Assembly (NCBI RefSeq): GCF_001690195.1
Contig: NZ_LZGM01000059.1
Coordinates: 1-61,583 of the forward strand
DNA: 61,583 bases
Reading direction: 5' to 3'
Source: Gilliamella sp. wkB108
GTDB lineage: Bacteria > Pseudomonadota > Gammaproteobacteria > Enterobacterales > Orbaceae
In this document: one piece after another, positions 48,440 through 57,603 of the stretch
How positions within the stretch are numbered: position 1 is the stretch's first letter
Layout: each line of letters begins with the position of its first letter
Notes under the pieces: generated by a model
Told to the model about the DNA's origin: nothing
The model's input: only the letters and a program-made list of their open reading frames with translations
Database searches by the model: none
Position numbers and translations under genes: made by a program

Positions 48440-48620
48440 CTTCTCTAAACAGGCTTAATCGTTAACGCTTTATAACTGAGTTGTTATTGGCTTACTACTG
48501 TTAATGAAAGTGTAATTTTGGTTATTTCATTAATTAGTCGTTAACCTTGTTGCGATTAATAGACATGAATGATTGTAAGAATATATAATCACTAATTATT
48601 ATTTAAAACAATAGATGCAC

Positions 48621-49031
48621 ATGAAAAATAAGATCCGGCTACTTGTTTTATTTATTATTTTTTCCTTTTGCACATGCTGTTTTGCCTCCTATGAAAACAG
48701 ATGTTTATTAACGGGAAAACTATTAGAAGATCCTATAATCGCCAGTAGTTCATCGGATCATAGTAAAGTTATTGGTGAGAGTACGCCTACTTCACCACAG
48801 AAAATAAAAAATTTTCAATTGAAGATTTGGGTGACTGAATCAGAAATAGCGGGACGGGCTGATAGCGGTTGTCAATTAACCAATAACCAACCATATGAGT
48901 TATCGGTTACTTTACCGGCGACCTTAATTAATGCTTATAAGTTAACTAAAGCCACAAAAGATCATTCAATCAGTTTATTGCATACTATTATTGAAGATGA
49001 TGATCATAATGAACAGTATACATTACCATAA
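48621..49031 (+). CDS. Small secreted protein, paralogue 2
   Basis: About 136 residues: signal peptide MKNKIRLLVLFIIFSFCTCCFA, then RCLLTGKLLEDP and SEIAGRADSGCQLTNNQPYEL. It aligns with paralogue 1 along the whole length; the upstream regions also share stretches, so the whole unit of about 550 bp was duplicated. An ATG at 48615 is also possible. Confidence 0.72.
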   Translation: MKNKIRLLVLFIIFSFCTCCFASYENRCLLTGKLLEDPIIASSSSDHSKVIGESTPTSPQKIKNFQLKIWVTESEIAGRADSGCQLTNNQPYELSVTLPATLINAYKLTKATKDHSISLLHTIIEDDDHNEQYTLP

Positions 49032-49111
49032 TAGCCTATCAGTAAACTACATTGCTTGAAGCGAGTATATCTACAGGCGTACAATACACAAAATTATCTT
49101 TCAGGTTTATT

Positions 49112-50038
49112 ATGCAACTTCATTTAGTCGTCAATACTTTTGGTTCAGATCTGCAACGTCGCTATGGTGAAAAAATCTACAAATTAACATTACATGGTGG
49201 ATTTAGTTGCCCCAATCGCGATGGCACCATTGGTGTAGGTGGTTGTACGTTTTGTAATGTTGCTTCAATTATTGATGAATCTATTCAAGTTAAATCGATT
49301 GCCGATCAGCTGACTTCGCAAGCCCAGCAAATGAAAAAATCGAAACGTTATCTTGCCTACTTTCAAGCTTATACCAGTACCTATGCCGAAGTTGAAATCC
49401 TTAAAAATATGTATGAAGAGGCATTAAACAGTGCCGATATTGTCGGACTTTGTGTCGGGACGCGCCCGGATTGTGTACCGAATGAGGCGCTTGATTTATT
49501 AGCCACTTATCAAGCAAATGGATATGAAGTTTGGTTAGAGCTTGGTTTGCAAACCGCACTTGATAAAACGTTGCATGATATTAACCGTGGACACACTTTT
49601 GCTGATTATCATCAAACAGTACAAAAAGCCCGTAAACTGGGGATTAAAGTTTGTACACATTTAATCATTGGTCTGCCAAAAGAGAGCAAGCAAGATAATT
49701 TGTTTACGTTAGAACGAGTATTAAATAGTGGTGTGGATGGTTTAAAACTGCACCCGTTACATATAGTTGAAGGTAGCACTATGGCTAAGGCGTGGCGTGC
49801 TGGACGGTTAAATGTGCTGTCATTGGCAGAGTATGTAGATATTGCTGGCGATATCATTCGCCAAACACCAGCTAACATTTTATATCACCGCATTTCCGCC
49901 AATGCCAGAAAGCCTACTTTATTAGCGCCCGATTGGTGTGAAAACCATTGGCAATCGATGAATGCGGTCGATCACAATTTACGCCAATTTGGTGTACAAG
50001 GCAGCGCCATTGGCGATAGTTACTGTTTTAAAGCTTAG
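49112..50038 (+). CDS. yhcC: Radical SAM protein YhcC
   Basis: A 308-residue radical-SAM protein of the YhcC family, with LTLHGGFSCPNRDGTIG followed by GGCTFCN carrying the three cluster Cys. The ATG at 49112 gives the family start (MQLHLVVNTFG); upstream codons are not conserved. The role of the family is not firmly known; tRNA modification has been proposed. Confidence 0.92.
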   Translation: MQLHLVVNTFGSDLQRRYGEKIYKLTLHGGFSCPNRDGTIGVGGCTFCNVASIIDESIQVKSIADQLTSQAQQMKKSKRYLAYFQAYTSTYAEVEILKNMYEEALNSADIVGLCVGTRPDCVPNEALDLLATYQANGYEVWLELGLQTALDKTLHDINRGHTFADYHQTVQKARKLGIKVCTHLIIGLPKESKQDNLFTLERVLNSGVDGLKLHPLHIVEGSTMAKAWRAGRLNVLSLAEYVDIAGDIIRQTPANILYHRISANARKPTLLAPDWCENHWQSMNAVDHNLRQFGVQGSAIGDSYCFKA

Positions 50039-50047
50039 GAGGATTTA

Positions 50048-50437
50048 ATGGATAATATTCAGATAGTTAAACATGCATTAAGTGATTTGCTTACTTCAGA
50101 TCTTGATGTTAATAAATTAATCGCAAACTATTTTTCCACCGATTATCAACAAACAGTTGACGGTAAAACACTAGGCTTTAGTGAGTTTGCTGCTCATATG
50201 CAATTATTGCGTAGTGTGGTCAAACAATTTGCTGTTACCATAGATGCGATAAGTCAATCAGGGGATCAGGTTCACACTCACCATTTTGTTAAAGTCACTA
50301 AAACAGACAATAGTGTCAGCGAGTTTGAGGTTTTTGCTTTATTTAAAATCGTTAATCACAAGATCGTCTCTTGCAATGAATTAACTCGTCAATTACACGG
50401 TAATAGTGATGATAAGGATCTTGGCTCCAGACACTGA
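50048..50437 (+). CDS. SnoaL/NTF2-like protein
   Basis: A 129-residue alpha+beta-barrel protein of the NTF2/SnoaL type, with IANYFSTDYQQTVDGKTLGFSEF near 25 and the C-terminal FALFKIVNHKIVSCNEL. Such proteins bind small ligands or act as simple enzymes; no catalytic set can be named. It follows yhcC by nine bases with AGGAGG, so likely cotranscribed. Confidence 0.75.
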   Translation: MDNIQIVKHALSDLLTSDLDVNKLIANYFSTDYQQTVDGKTLGFSEFAAHMQLLRSVVKQFAVTIDAISQSGDQVHTHHFVKVTKTDNSVSEFEVFALFKIVNHKIVSCNELTRQLHGNSDDKDLGSRH

Positions 50438-50581
50438 TTTTAAATTGGTTAAAAATGAAATAGTTTTGAAATGTTAAAAAACAGTTACACTGATTTTAAT
50501 CACTATTAAAATAAACAAACCACCATTTATTCCCATTTCCGTTAATAAATAAAATCTGCTTACGGCTTTTGGGTGTAACGA

Positions 50582-50800
50582 TTAGCATGGAATATTCGGC
50601 ACCAAAGCCCAATGACTATAGCGAGTAAGTCTTAGTTTTTTTGGAGTAAACATATAAAAAAAACCAGGTATTAAAACCACTAAAAGTATAGATACTCCCT
50701 CAAAAAAATCGCTATACGAAATAATAAATCCTTCTGATATTAAAATATACGTTAAGCTACAAAAGCCTATTGTGATGCCTATTAAATGATTTTTAATCAA
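50582..50800 (-). CDS. Small membrane protein, uncertain
   Basis: 72 codons with two hydrophobic spans (about 6-23 and 33-52) and a basic loop at the end. The ATG at 50800 lies inside the upstream frame 50793-50990. No family, weak ribosome site. It may be genuine, but could also be a decayed piece. Confidence 0.4.
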   Translation of the reverse strand: MIKNHLIGITIGFCSLTYILISEGFIISYSDFFEGVSILLVVLIPGFFYMFTPKKLRLTRYSHWALVPNIPC

Positions 50801-50990
50801 AGTAATAAAAAGTCATATTACCATTCAAACTACTTTGAAATGCGTCATTAATGCGCTTTGGTGAAGTGTTAATTTTATTGTTGAATTTAGCGTCAATAAA
50901 AAAATGAAACGGTATAGACTCCTGAATTATTTTTACACTTTTAACGCTATCTTTTCTACAAATACAGTCTCTGGTGAGACGTCTTAACAA
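50793..50990 (-). CDS. Short open frame, possible gene fragment
   Basis: 65 codons from a TTG directly after an in-frame stop, ending in NGNMTFYYFD. The Arg/Lys-rich text reads like a protein C-terminus, but nothing upstream continues it. With the membrane protein it overlaps, it may be the leftover of a two-gene accessory unit, for example an effector with its immunity protein; this is speculation. Confidence 0.25.
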   Translation of the reverse strand: MLRRLTRDCICRKDSVKSVKIIQESIPFHFFIDAKFNNKINTSPKRINDAFQSSLNGNMTFYYFD

Positions 50991-51012
50991 CGTTCACCCC
51001 AAAAATCAAACT

Positions 51013-51042
51013 TTGCGCAACAATAAAGACTAAGTATATAAT
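51013..51042 (+). promoter_or_regulatory. Probable promoter of waaG-waaP
   Basis: TTGCGC, an 18-base spacer and TATAAT, 28 bases before the waaG start. The spacing suits a sigma-70 promoter. Confidence 0.55.
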
Positions 51043-51069
51043 AACCCTTTATCATTTGAGGCAATCTGC

Positions 51070-52194
51070 ATGCAACTGGCTTTTTGTATTTATAAATATT
51101 TCCCTTTTGGCGGTTTGCAACGCGATTTTTTGCAAATTGCTAATGCTTGTCAAGCTCGTGGTCATAAGGTTCGAGTTTATGTGATGGATTGGCAAGGGGC
51201 TAAACCCTCGCAGTTTGATATCATTTTAGTGCCGAAAAAAGGGTTATCAAATCATAGTCATAATGAATCTTATTACCACTGGGTTAAAGCACATTTACAA
51301 GCTAATCCTGTTGACTGTGTGGTGGGTTTTAACAAGATGCCAGAATTAGATGTTTATTTTGCTGGTGATACCTGTTTTGCTGAAAAGGTTTCACATAAAG
51401 GTTTTTTATATAAATTAACCAAACGTTGTAAACACTATTTAGCTTTTGAAGATGCAGTATTTAGTCCACAACATCATACACAAATTATGGTTTTAACTAA
51501 GCAACAAATTGCTGATTTTGAACACTTTTATCACACTCAAGAAACCCGTTTTAGCCTATTACCTCCCGGTATTGCTTTAGATCGCAAATATCAACAAGCG
51601 TCTATCAATCGTTGTCAACAATTTAGACAAGCCAATCAGATAAAAGAGGATGATTTTGTTATTGTACAAATTGGATCTGATTTTAAGCGTAAAGGTGTCG
51701 ATCGTTCATTAACCGCTATTGCTTCATTACCTGATGAATTAAAACAAAAAGTCATTTTTTTAGTGGTTGGACAAGATAAACCTGAAGCTTATCAAAAATT
51801 AGCTAAACAGCTCGGTATTGAGCATCAAGTACGTTTTTATTCTGGTCGCAATGATATCCCTGATTTTTTATTTTCAGCAGATCTCCTTCTTCATCCAGCC
51901 AGACATGAGGCCGCAGGTATGGTTCTTATCGAAGGTTTAGCCGCTGGCGTTCCGGTGATTGTGTCAGGTATTTCGGGTTATGCTTATCATATTAATGATG
52001 CCAAAGCGGGGGTGGTTTTGACTGAACCTTATTCACAATCAGAATTAAACCAAGCGCTTCAAACTGCCATAACCAATACTAAACAGCGCCAAATGTGGCA
52101 TGACAATGCCATTAATTACGGTAAAAGCGCAGATTTATATCACTTAGCTGACCGTGCAGCTGACATTATTTTAGGTTGTCGTCATTATGAATGA
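51070..52194 (+). CDS. waaG: LPS core glucosyltransferase WaaG
   Basis: A 374-residue GT-B glycosyltransferase, the same length as E. coli WaaG, with the opening FPFGGLQRDF, DCVVGFNKMPELDVYFAGD near 92, and the nucleotide site HEAAGMVLIEGLAAGVPVI near 280. It adds the first outer-core glucose to heptose II. It overlaps waaP by 8 bases. Confidence 0.95.
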   Translation: MQLAFCIYKYFPFGGLQRDFLQIANACQARGHKVRVYVMDWQGAKPSQFDIILVPKKGLSNHSHNESYYHWVKAHLQANPVDCVVGFNKMPELDVYFAGDTCFAEKVSHKGFLYKLTKRCKHYLAFEDAVFSPQHHTQIMVLTKQQIADFEHFYHTQETRFSLLPPGIALDRKYQQASINRCQQFRQANQIKEDDFVIVQIGSDFKRKGVDRSLTAIASLPDELKQKVIFLVVGQDKPEAYQKLAKQLGIEHQVRFYSGRNDIPDFLFSADLLLHPARHEAAGMVLIEGLAAGVPVIVSGISGYAYHINDAKAGVVLTEPYSQSELNQALQTAITNTKQRQMWHDNAINYGKSADLYHLADRAADIILGCRHYE

Positions 52195-52990
52195 AATTGA
52201 ACTTAAGTCACCTTTTGATAAGTTATGGAAAGATAAAGATCCTTTCACAGAGGTAGAATTAATTTCAGGTGAAATTTATCGTGCGGTAAAACAGCGTAAA
52301 ACGTTAAATTTTCATCTCGAAGATGAATCTTATTTTATTAAGATCCACCGCGGCACCACTGTCAAAGAGATCGTTAAAAACCTCCTTTCACTCCGATTAC
52401 CTGTTTTAGATGCAAAACAAGAGTGGAATGCGATTCATCGCTTAGAACAAGCTGGAGTTAATACCATGGACGGCCGTGCTTTTGGTCGTAAAGGATTAAA
52501 TCCGTTGACCCGGCACTCTTTTATTATTACTAAAGATCTTAATCCGACTATTAGTTTAGAAGATTTTACTAAGCCATGGTTAACAAACCCACCTAGTTAT
52601 CACCTTAAGCGTTCACTGATTATCAATCTGGCTAAAATGACCGCTAACATGCACGCCGCTGGAGTGAATCATCGTGATTGTTATTTGTGCCATTTTTTAT
52701 TGGATATTCCACTGTTTGAAAACAAGCAACAGATAAAACTATCAATTATCGATTTACACCGAGCGCAAACGCGGAATAAAGTACCTACGCGCTGGCGTGA
52801 TAAGGATTTAATTGGTCTGTATTTTTCCTCCACTAAAATTGGATTAACTAATCGGGATATTTGGTTATTTTTAAAAACCTATTTTAATAAACCATTAAAA
52901 GAGATATTGCATGATGAGCATAATTTAATTAATAGCACACAACAAAAAGCCGCGAGAATTGCTAAACGTACAGAGAAGTATCATCTTTAA
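52187..52990 (+). CDS. waaP: LPS core heptose(I) kinase WaaP
   Basis: A 267-residue kinase: FIKIHRG near 47 (ATP-binding Lys), NHRDCYLCHFLL near 162 (catalytic loop with HRDxxxxN replaced by the WaaP-specific HRDCYxCH) and IDLHRAQTR near 188. It phosphorylates heptose I of the LPS core and so stabilises the outer membrane. Translationally coupled with waaG. Confidence 0.95.
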   Translation: MNEIELKSPFDKLWKDKDPFTEVELISGEIYRAVKQRKTLNFHLEDESYFIKIHRGTTVKEIVKNLLSLRLPVLDAKQEWNAIHRLEQAGVNTMDGRAFGRKGLNPLTRHSFIITKDLNPTISLEDFTKPWLTNPPSYHLKRSLIINLAKMTANMHAAGVNHRDCYLCHFLLDIPLFENKQQIKLSIIDLHRAQTRNKVPTRWRDKDLIGLYFSSTKIGLTNRDIWLFLKTYFNKPLKEILHDEHNLINSTQQKAARIAKRTEKYHL

Positions 52991-53005
52991 ATATAAGGAA
53001 ATGCC

Positions 53006-54634
53006 ATGTTTATTGAACAAGTAGATATCATTGGATTTAGAGGTATTAGTCAACTATCTTTAAAACTGAATGCCAAATCAAGTGTGCTTATTGGTGAAAA
53101 TCGCTGGGGACGTTCAAGTTTAATCAGTGTGCTAACACTTTTATCTCTTGATAATAAGTTTTATCAATTTGTCGATTCAGATTTTTATCATGACCAATAT
53201 GAAAATTATGGTGATAAAATCCATATTAAAGTGACCTATTGTGAATCTCACTCAGGTGAACTTGCCAGCCAAGCTTATCAAGCTTTATTGCCAGTTACTT
53301 ATCAATCCAATCAAGATAATTTATCTCGTATCACTTACCTTATTACCGCTGATAAACAAAATGATACTATTATTACGCAACATCTATTAGTCGATGAGTT
53401 CGATAAACCCTATCATATTGAAAATCATAAGTTATTAATTGCTATTTTAATTAGTCTAAACCCCGTTATGACGCTCAAAAGTTCAATAAATGCTGAAAAT
53501 ATACCTATTACCAATCAGCCTTTATCTGAATACTTTATTCAGGAACTTTCTAATCAATTAAAAGAGAGTTCTACCCAATTAAGTCAAGATGAATTACATC
53601 GAGGTTTAAAAGCTGCCCAGTCATTATTAGAATACTATTTTGTCGATCAGGAGCATCGCTATCACTATAAACAGATCGCCAAAAAGACAAGTCCTCGTAG
53701 TGAAGATTGGGATTCGCTGGAACGTATTAATAATGTGTTAGATGATCTGGATAATGATTACTTGCGAACTGCGTTATTAGGTATTTTTGGCTCTATTGTT
53801 AATGCCAAAGGAGATAATGCATTATCACAAAGTTCAATACCTATTTTAATTTTAGAAGAGCCTGAAAGTCAGTTGCATCCGATTATTTTATCGGTCGGTT
53901 TTCGTTTATTGCATCATCTACCAACTCAAAAAATCATCACTTCAAATTCGAGTGATTTAGTTTCACTTTTTCCGTTAGAGTGTATTTATCGTTTAATCCG
54001 TCTGCCCGATCAAATTGTTGTAAAATATATTGCTCCAAACTCACTCAGTGCAGGTGTTAGTCGCCGTATTTTATTTCATGTGCTTTATCGCCGTCCACTG
54101 GCTCTCTTTGCTCGCTGTTGGTTACTGGTTGAAGGTGAGACTGAAGTATGGCTACTACGAGAACTGGCCGAGCAAAGTGGTTATCACTTAAGTTCTGAAG
54201 GGGTTCAATTACTTGAATTCGCTCAATGTGGTTTAAAACCGCTAATCAAATATGCAAATAAAATGGGGATCCATTGGTATGTTATCACCGATGGTGATAT
54301 GGCTGGTAAAAAATATGCCGAAACCGTGCAATCACTTTGTCCTGAAGAGAAGAATCCCGATGATTGCTTAACTGTATTACCGGCTCGCGACATTGAAAAC
54401 TTTTTGTTTAAACATGGATTTAGTCATGTATATAAATTAGCGGCTTGTAATACAGTGCAGCATATTGATATGTCAGTACCCAAGATTATTCAAAAAGCTA
54501 TTCACAAAAGCTCAAAACCCGATTTAGCTATTGCTGTATGTGATGATGCAAAATCCCGTGGTGTAGAAGCGATTCCACACTTATTAAAAGAAACCTTTGC
54601 TAAAGTGGTTAAAGCGTCAAAAGATTGGGATTAA
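53006..54634 (+). CDS. ybjD: OLD-family ATPase-TOPRIM protein, YbjD-like, altered Walker A
   Basis: A 542-residue protein with N-terminal ABC-type ATPase (1 to about 365) and C-terminal TOPRIM nuclease domain (VEGETEVWLL near 378, DGDMAGK near 432). The opening VDIIGFRGISQLSLKL and size follow E. coli YbjD (DUF2813). The Walker A reads GENRWGRSS: the invariant Lys is Arg36. Walker B-like ILILEEPESQLHP near 290 is intact. It lies 15 bases after waaP, with AAGGA. Role unknown; OLD relatives act in phage defence or DNA repair. Confidence 0.88.
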   Translation: MFIEQVDIIGFRGISQLSLKLNAKSSVLIGENRWGRSSLISVLTLLSLDNKFYQFVDSDFYHDQYENYGDKIHIKVTYCESHSGELASQAYQALLPVTYQSNQDNLSRITYLITADKQNDTIITQHLLVDEFDKPYHIENHKLLIAILISLNPVMTLKSSINAENIPITNQPLSEYFIQELSNQLKESSTQLSQDELHRGLKAAQSLLEYYFVDQEHRYHYKQIAKKTSPRSEDWDSLERINNVLDDLDNDYLRTALLGIFGSIVNAKGDNALSQSSIPILILEEPESQLHPIILSVGFRLLHHLPTQKIITSNSSDLVSLFPLECIYRLIRLPDQIVVKYIAPNSLSAGVSRRILFHVLYRRPLALFARCWLLVEGETEVWLLRELAEQSGYHLSSEGVQLLEFAQCGLKPLIKYANKMGIHWYVITDGDMAGKKYAETVQSLCPEEKNPDDCLTVLPARDIENFLFKHGFSHVYKLAACNTVQHIDMSVPKIIQKAIHKSSKPDLAIAVCDDAKSRGVEAIPHLLKETFAKVVKASKDWD

Positions 54635-54870
54635 TAAAGCGCAGCTAATGAAGAAATTCACCTAAATCAGATATATTGTCAGCAACCACTTCAAATGAAA
54701 CTTGTTATGATCCTGACAATATATCATTCGAAACAATCACTGAAACAGTATCAATAAATTTGAAACAGCTAAAATTAAGATGACTGTTGGATTACTAGCT
54801 ATCATTTAATAATTATCTTATTGAAATATTATGCTATTATCCTGATGACGGGAATAAAAAGGATACAGCG

Positions 54871-56043
54871 ATGAAAATTGAGTCACTCAAAATAGAAAAT
54901 GTTGGCGGTATATCAAGTTTATCAATTAAGAAATTTGACCCAAAAATGAATATTATTTGTGGTGAAAATGGGATTGGTAAAACGAACATTTTGGATTCAA
55001 TAGCGCATTGTTTTACTCAATTTTCAAATTTTATTCTAAAGAAAAAATCAAATTGTGTAAACGGATACGTAACTATAGAATGTGATTTTAATCGAAATGA
55101 CCCTTATACCTGTTTAATAGCGTCTTTTGAACCAAGGGATTATAACAATAACCCTTTTGATTTTCGATCAAAATCATTGACGAATTTTAATGATAATAAT
55201 CCTTATTTAATATATTTTAAAACAGAAAGGTTATTTTTGCACAAATGGATAGAAAGTCTAAATATTTACGAACAAGCAGATCGCCATCTAAATAATTTAG
55301 ACGGCGTGTCAAATGAGAATGCAAAAGATTGGTTTATTAAAAATGAGTTATTATCTTCCCAAATATATACTGCAAAAAATGATAAAAATTCAATCGAATT
55401 TGCTAAAAAAGCATTTGGTATTTTAAATCAATCTTATTCCTTCTCTGCACTTAAACAAGATATGGAAATTTATGTTAATACCCCAACGGGAATTATTCCT
55501 TATGAATACCTATCCTCAGGTTTTAAAACATGTATTTCCATCGTATGGGGTATTATTAGAGAGGTCCAAATTCGCTTTCCTAATATGTATATAGGAGATT
55601 TTAATGGCGTAATTCTAATCGATGAAATTGAGCTACATCTTCACCCTGAATGGCAAGGAAAAATTTGTAATGCTTTAACTACTTTATTCCCTAATGTTCA
55701 ATTTATCATCAGCACACATAGTCCTCATGTTATTCAAACAGCGGAAGTAAATGAAGTTATAGCTCTATCTGGGCAAAATGGTAATCTTGAAAAAAGAACC
55801 TTAGATATTGCACCATGTGGTTTTAAAGGATGGACGATAGAAGAAATCCTTACCGATGTAATGGGCATGAAAGACCTTCGAACACAATTGTATGAAGATG
55901 TTAAAGAGAAATTTGATAGTGCTCTTAAAAATAAAGACGTAAAAGCTGCTACAGAAGCCTATGATAAATTAAATCAAATGCTTCATCCTACATACCCTTT
56001 AAGAGCCCTTTTTAAAATGCAATTGGATGGACTTAAGGGTTAA
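54871..56043 (+). CDS. Septu-like ATPase (PtuA type)
   Basis: A 390-residue RecF/SMC-like ATPase: Walker A GENGIGKT (31-38), signature EYLSSGFK (212-219), Walker B VILIDEIELHLHPEW with Glu252, and the His switch STHSPH (His283). Together with the HNH gene three bases downstream it has the make-up of Septu anti-phage systems, in which the ATPase senses and the HNH protein cuts. AAGGAT lies before the ATG. Assignment to Septu is inference from the pair; the AAA protein alone is not diagnostic. Confidence 0.78.
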   Translation: MKIESLKIENVGGISSLSIKKFDPKMNIICGENGIGKTNILDSIAHCFTQFSNFILKKKSNCVNGYVTIECDFNRNDPYTCLIASFEPRDYNNNPFDFRSKSLTNFNDNNPYLIYFKTERLFLHKWIESLNIYEQADRHLNNLDGVSNENAKDWFIKNELLSSQIYTAKNDKNSIEFAKKAFGILNQSYSFSALKQDMEIYVNTPTGIIPYEYLSSGFKTCISIVWGIIREVQIRFPNMYIGDFNGVILIDEIELHLHPEWQGKICNALTTLFPNVQFIISTHSPHVIQTAEVNEVIALSGQNGNLEKRTLDIAPCGFKGWTIEEILTDVMGMKDLRTQLYEDVKEKFDSALKNKDVKAATEAYDKLNQMLHPTYPLRALFKMQLDGLKG

Positions 56044-56046
56044 TCC

Positions 56047-56772
56047 ATGATTAAGCTAGAGAAAGGGGAGAAACCTCCTTATTTAAAGGAGGAAAAAGTT
56101 AAAGAATTAACTGAAAAGTTTAAATTAAACCCAAAATATACTGTATGGAAACATACTGAAATAATAGAGTATTTGTTAAAAAGTAGTAACTTCAAATGCG
56201 CTTATTGTGAATGCCAATTACAATTAGAAGATTCATACATGGAAGTTGAACATTTTAAGTGTAAAAGCTTATATCCTGAGAGTGTTATAGACTGGGATAA
56301 TTTATTACCTTCCTGTAAAAGATGTAATAATAAAAAAAGTTCTTTAAATGTTGTTACAACTCCAATTATTAACCCTTATGAAGAAGATCCTAAACTATAT
56401 TTATCTATAGAAAATTATTATTTGTACGCTAAAGGCGGTGAAGATTCTAAAGGTCAAAGAACTATAGACTATTTAGACTTAAATGATGAAAGATTGGTGT
56501 TAGCCATATTTAATGTATGTAAAAATATAAACCGAGATATGATTAAGTTAGCTCGTAACATAGATGATATTATATTGGTTAGAAATGGTATGAGCACAAC
56601 ATTACAACTTTGCCAACCAGATAAAGCTTTTTCAGCTTTTCTTTCTTTTACTTTACTTCATAACCAAGATACAGAAATAATCAAACAATTATTAATAGAT
56701 AATAACTTATGGGATGATGATCTTAGTGAAATGTATAAGACTTGTAAAAAAATAGCATTAGATCCAAGATAA
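56047..56772 (+). CDS. HNH endonuclease of the Septu-like pair (PtuB type)
   Basis: A 241-residue HNH nuclease: zinc Cys CAYC (51-54) and CKRC (90-93), active-site EVEHF (His69) and NLLPSCKRCNNKK with Asn95. The opening KLEKGEKPPYLK and PIINPYEEDP after the HNH core resemble PtuB. It lies three bases after the ATPase stop; a single transcript ends at the hairpin at 56835. Confidence 0.8.
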   Translation: MIKLEKGEKPPYLKEEKVKELTEKFKLNPKYTVWKHTEIIEYLLKSSNFKCAYCECQLQLEDSYMEVEHFKCKSLYPESVIDWDNLLPSCKRCNNKKSSLNVVTTPIINPYEEDPKLYLSIENYYLYAKGGEDSKGQRTIDYLDLNDERLVLAIFNVCKNINRDMIKLARNIDDIILVRNGMSTTLQLCQPDKAFSAFLSFTLLHNQDTEIIKQLLIDNNLWDDDLSEMYKTCKKIALDPR

Positions 56773-56834
56773 CTAATAACAAGATGGTACAATAATTGAA
56801 CAAATACAAAAAATATACTATACCAAAAAGACAT

Positions 56835-56854
56835 AACCACCTTTCGGTGGTTTT
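56835..56854. terminator. Terminator between the Septu-like pair and the toxin-antitoxin genes
   Basis: AACCACC, loop TTTC and GGTGGTT followed by TT form a hairpin between converging genes. On the minus strand it is followed by ATGTCTTTTT, so it can also end the antitoxin transcript. Confidence 0.8.
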
Positions 56855-56857
56855 ATC

Positions 56858-57199
56858 CTAGAAATCGAGTAACTCAGGTTTAATCTTTAGAGCATTAGCG
56901 ATTTTTATTCTAGTTGCTTTTCTTAACTTTTGACTTTTTTCATATTGAGAGTATGCAGACTGGCTAATACCAATTCTATTTGCTACTTCAATTTGAGATA
57001 ATTTTAAATATTCACGCCATGCTTGTACTGGTGAATAGTTGTTATCAAAAACCATATTCACAACTTTGCTAGGTACACCTGTTTCAATATTGATTTTTTT
57101 ATTATTTGAAAGTTCTAAATATTGTGCGTAAGGCATAACCACAAATTGTGGTTGCCCTTGCTCATTATTAATAAATTGTATATTAGTAAGTGTGGTCAT
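56858..57199 (-). CDS. XRE-family antitoxin
   Basis: A 113-residue protein: N-terminal 55 residues (QFVVMPYAQYLEL) probably bind the toxin, and a C-terminal helix-turn-helix (QIEVANRIGISQSAYSQYE, 68-86) binds DNA. It overlaps the RelE-type toxin gene by 17 bases and lies downstream of it, the HigBA-type order. It should repress the pair. Confidence 0.87.
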   Translation of the reverse strand: MTTLTNIQFINNEQGQPQFVVMPYAQYLELSNNKKINIETGVPSKVVNMVFDNNYSPVQAWREYLKLSQIEVANRIGISQSAYSQYEKSQKLRKATRIKIANALKIKPELLDF

Positions 57200-57431
57200 C
57201 GCGTTTTTTCACCTCTTCAATAGAAACAATATGAATATAGCCATCAAAATTAAAAAACACTCGATAGTTACCAACTCTTAACCTGTATTGATATTTATGA
57301 TTAATGAGAGTTTTAACATTAATACAATTAGGCATGTTAGCAAGCTCATCAATTTTATTGCGAATCAAAGCATTATTTTGAATTTTTCGCAATTGTTTTA
57401 ATGCTTTTATTTGATAAATGATTTTATTCAT
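57183..57431 (-). CDS. RelE/ParE-type toxin
   Basis: An 82-residue RelE-superfamily protein with ALKQLRKIQ near 8-16, LINHKYQYRLRVGNYRVFF near 40-58. The RLRVGNYRV block is the core strand of the fold. Probably a ribosome-dependent mRNA interferase. First gene of the toxin-antitoxin pair. Confidence 0.88.
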   Translation of the reverse strand: MNKIIYQIKALKQLRKIQNNALIRNKIDELANMPNCINVKTLINHKYQYRLRVGNYRVFFNFDGYIHIVSIEEVKKRDDHTY

Positions 57432-57566
57432 TTTGTTTTCTTAAGAATTTCACTATAAGTATTATATAAGATATATAAGAATATTCAAGATGAGTAAAAA
57501 CTAATGATTGGTCAAAGATCTGCTTGTTATATTTTATAAACCAAATGCAATTTTAGTAACAGTGTT

Positions 57567-57587
57567 CCGCCGATATGATATCGGCGG
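57567..57587. terminator. Palindromic hairpin downstream of ettA
   Basis: CCGCCGATAT, one base, ATATCGGCGG: a GC-rich perfect inverted repeat 17 bases after the ettA stop. No U-run is present on the minus strand, so termination may be weak or Rho-assisted. Confidence 0.55.
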
Positions 57588-57603
57588 GAATTGATCAATA
57601 GAA

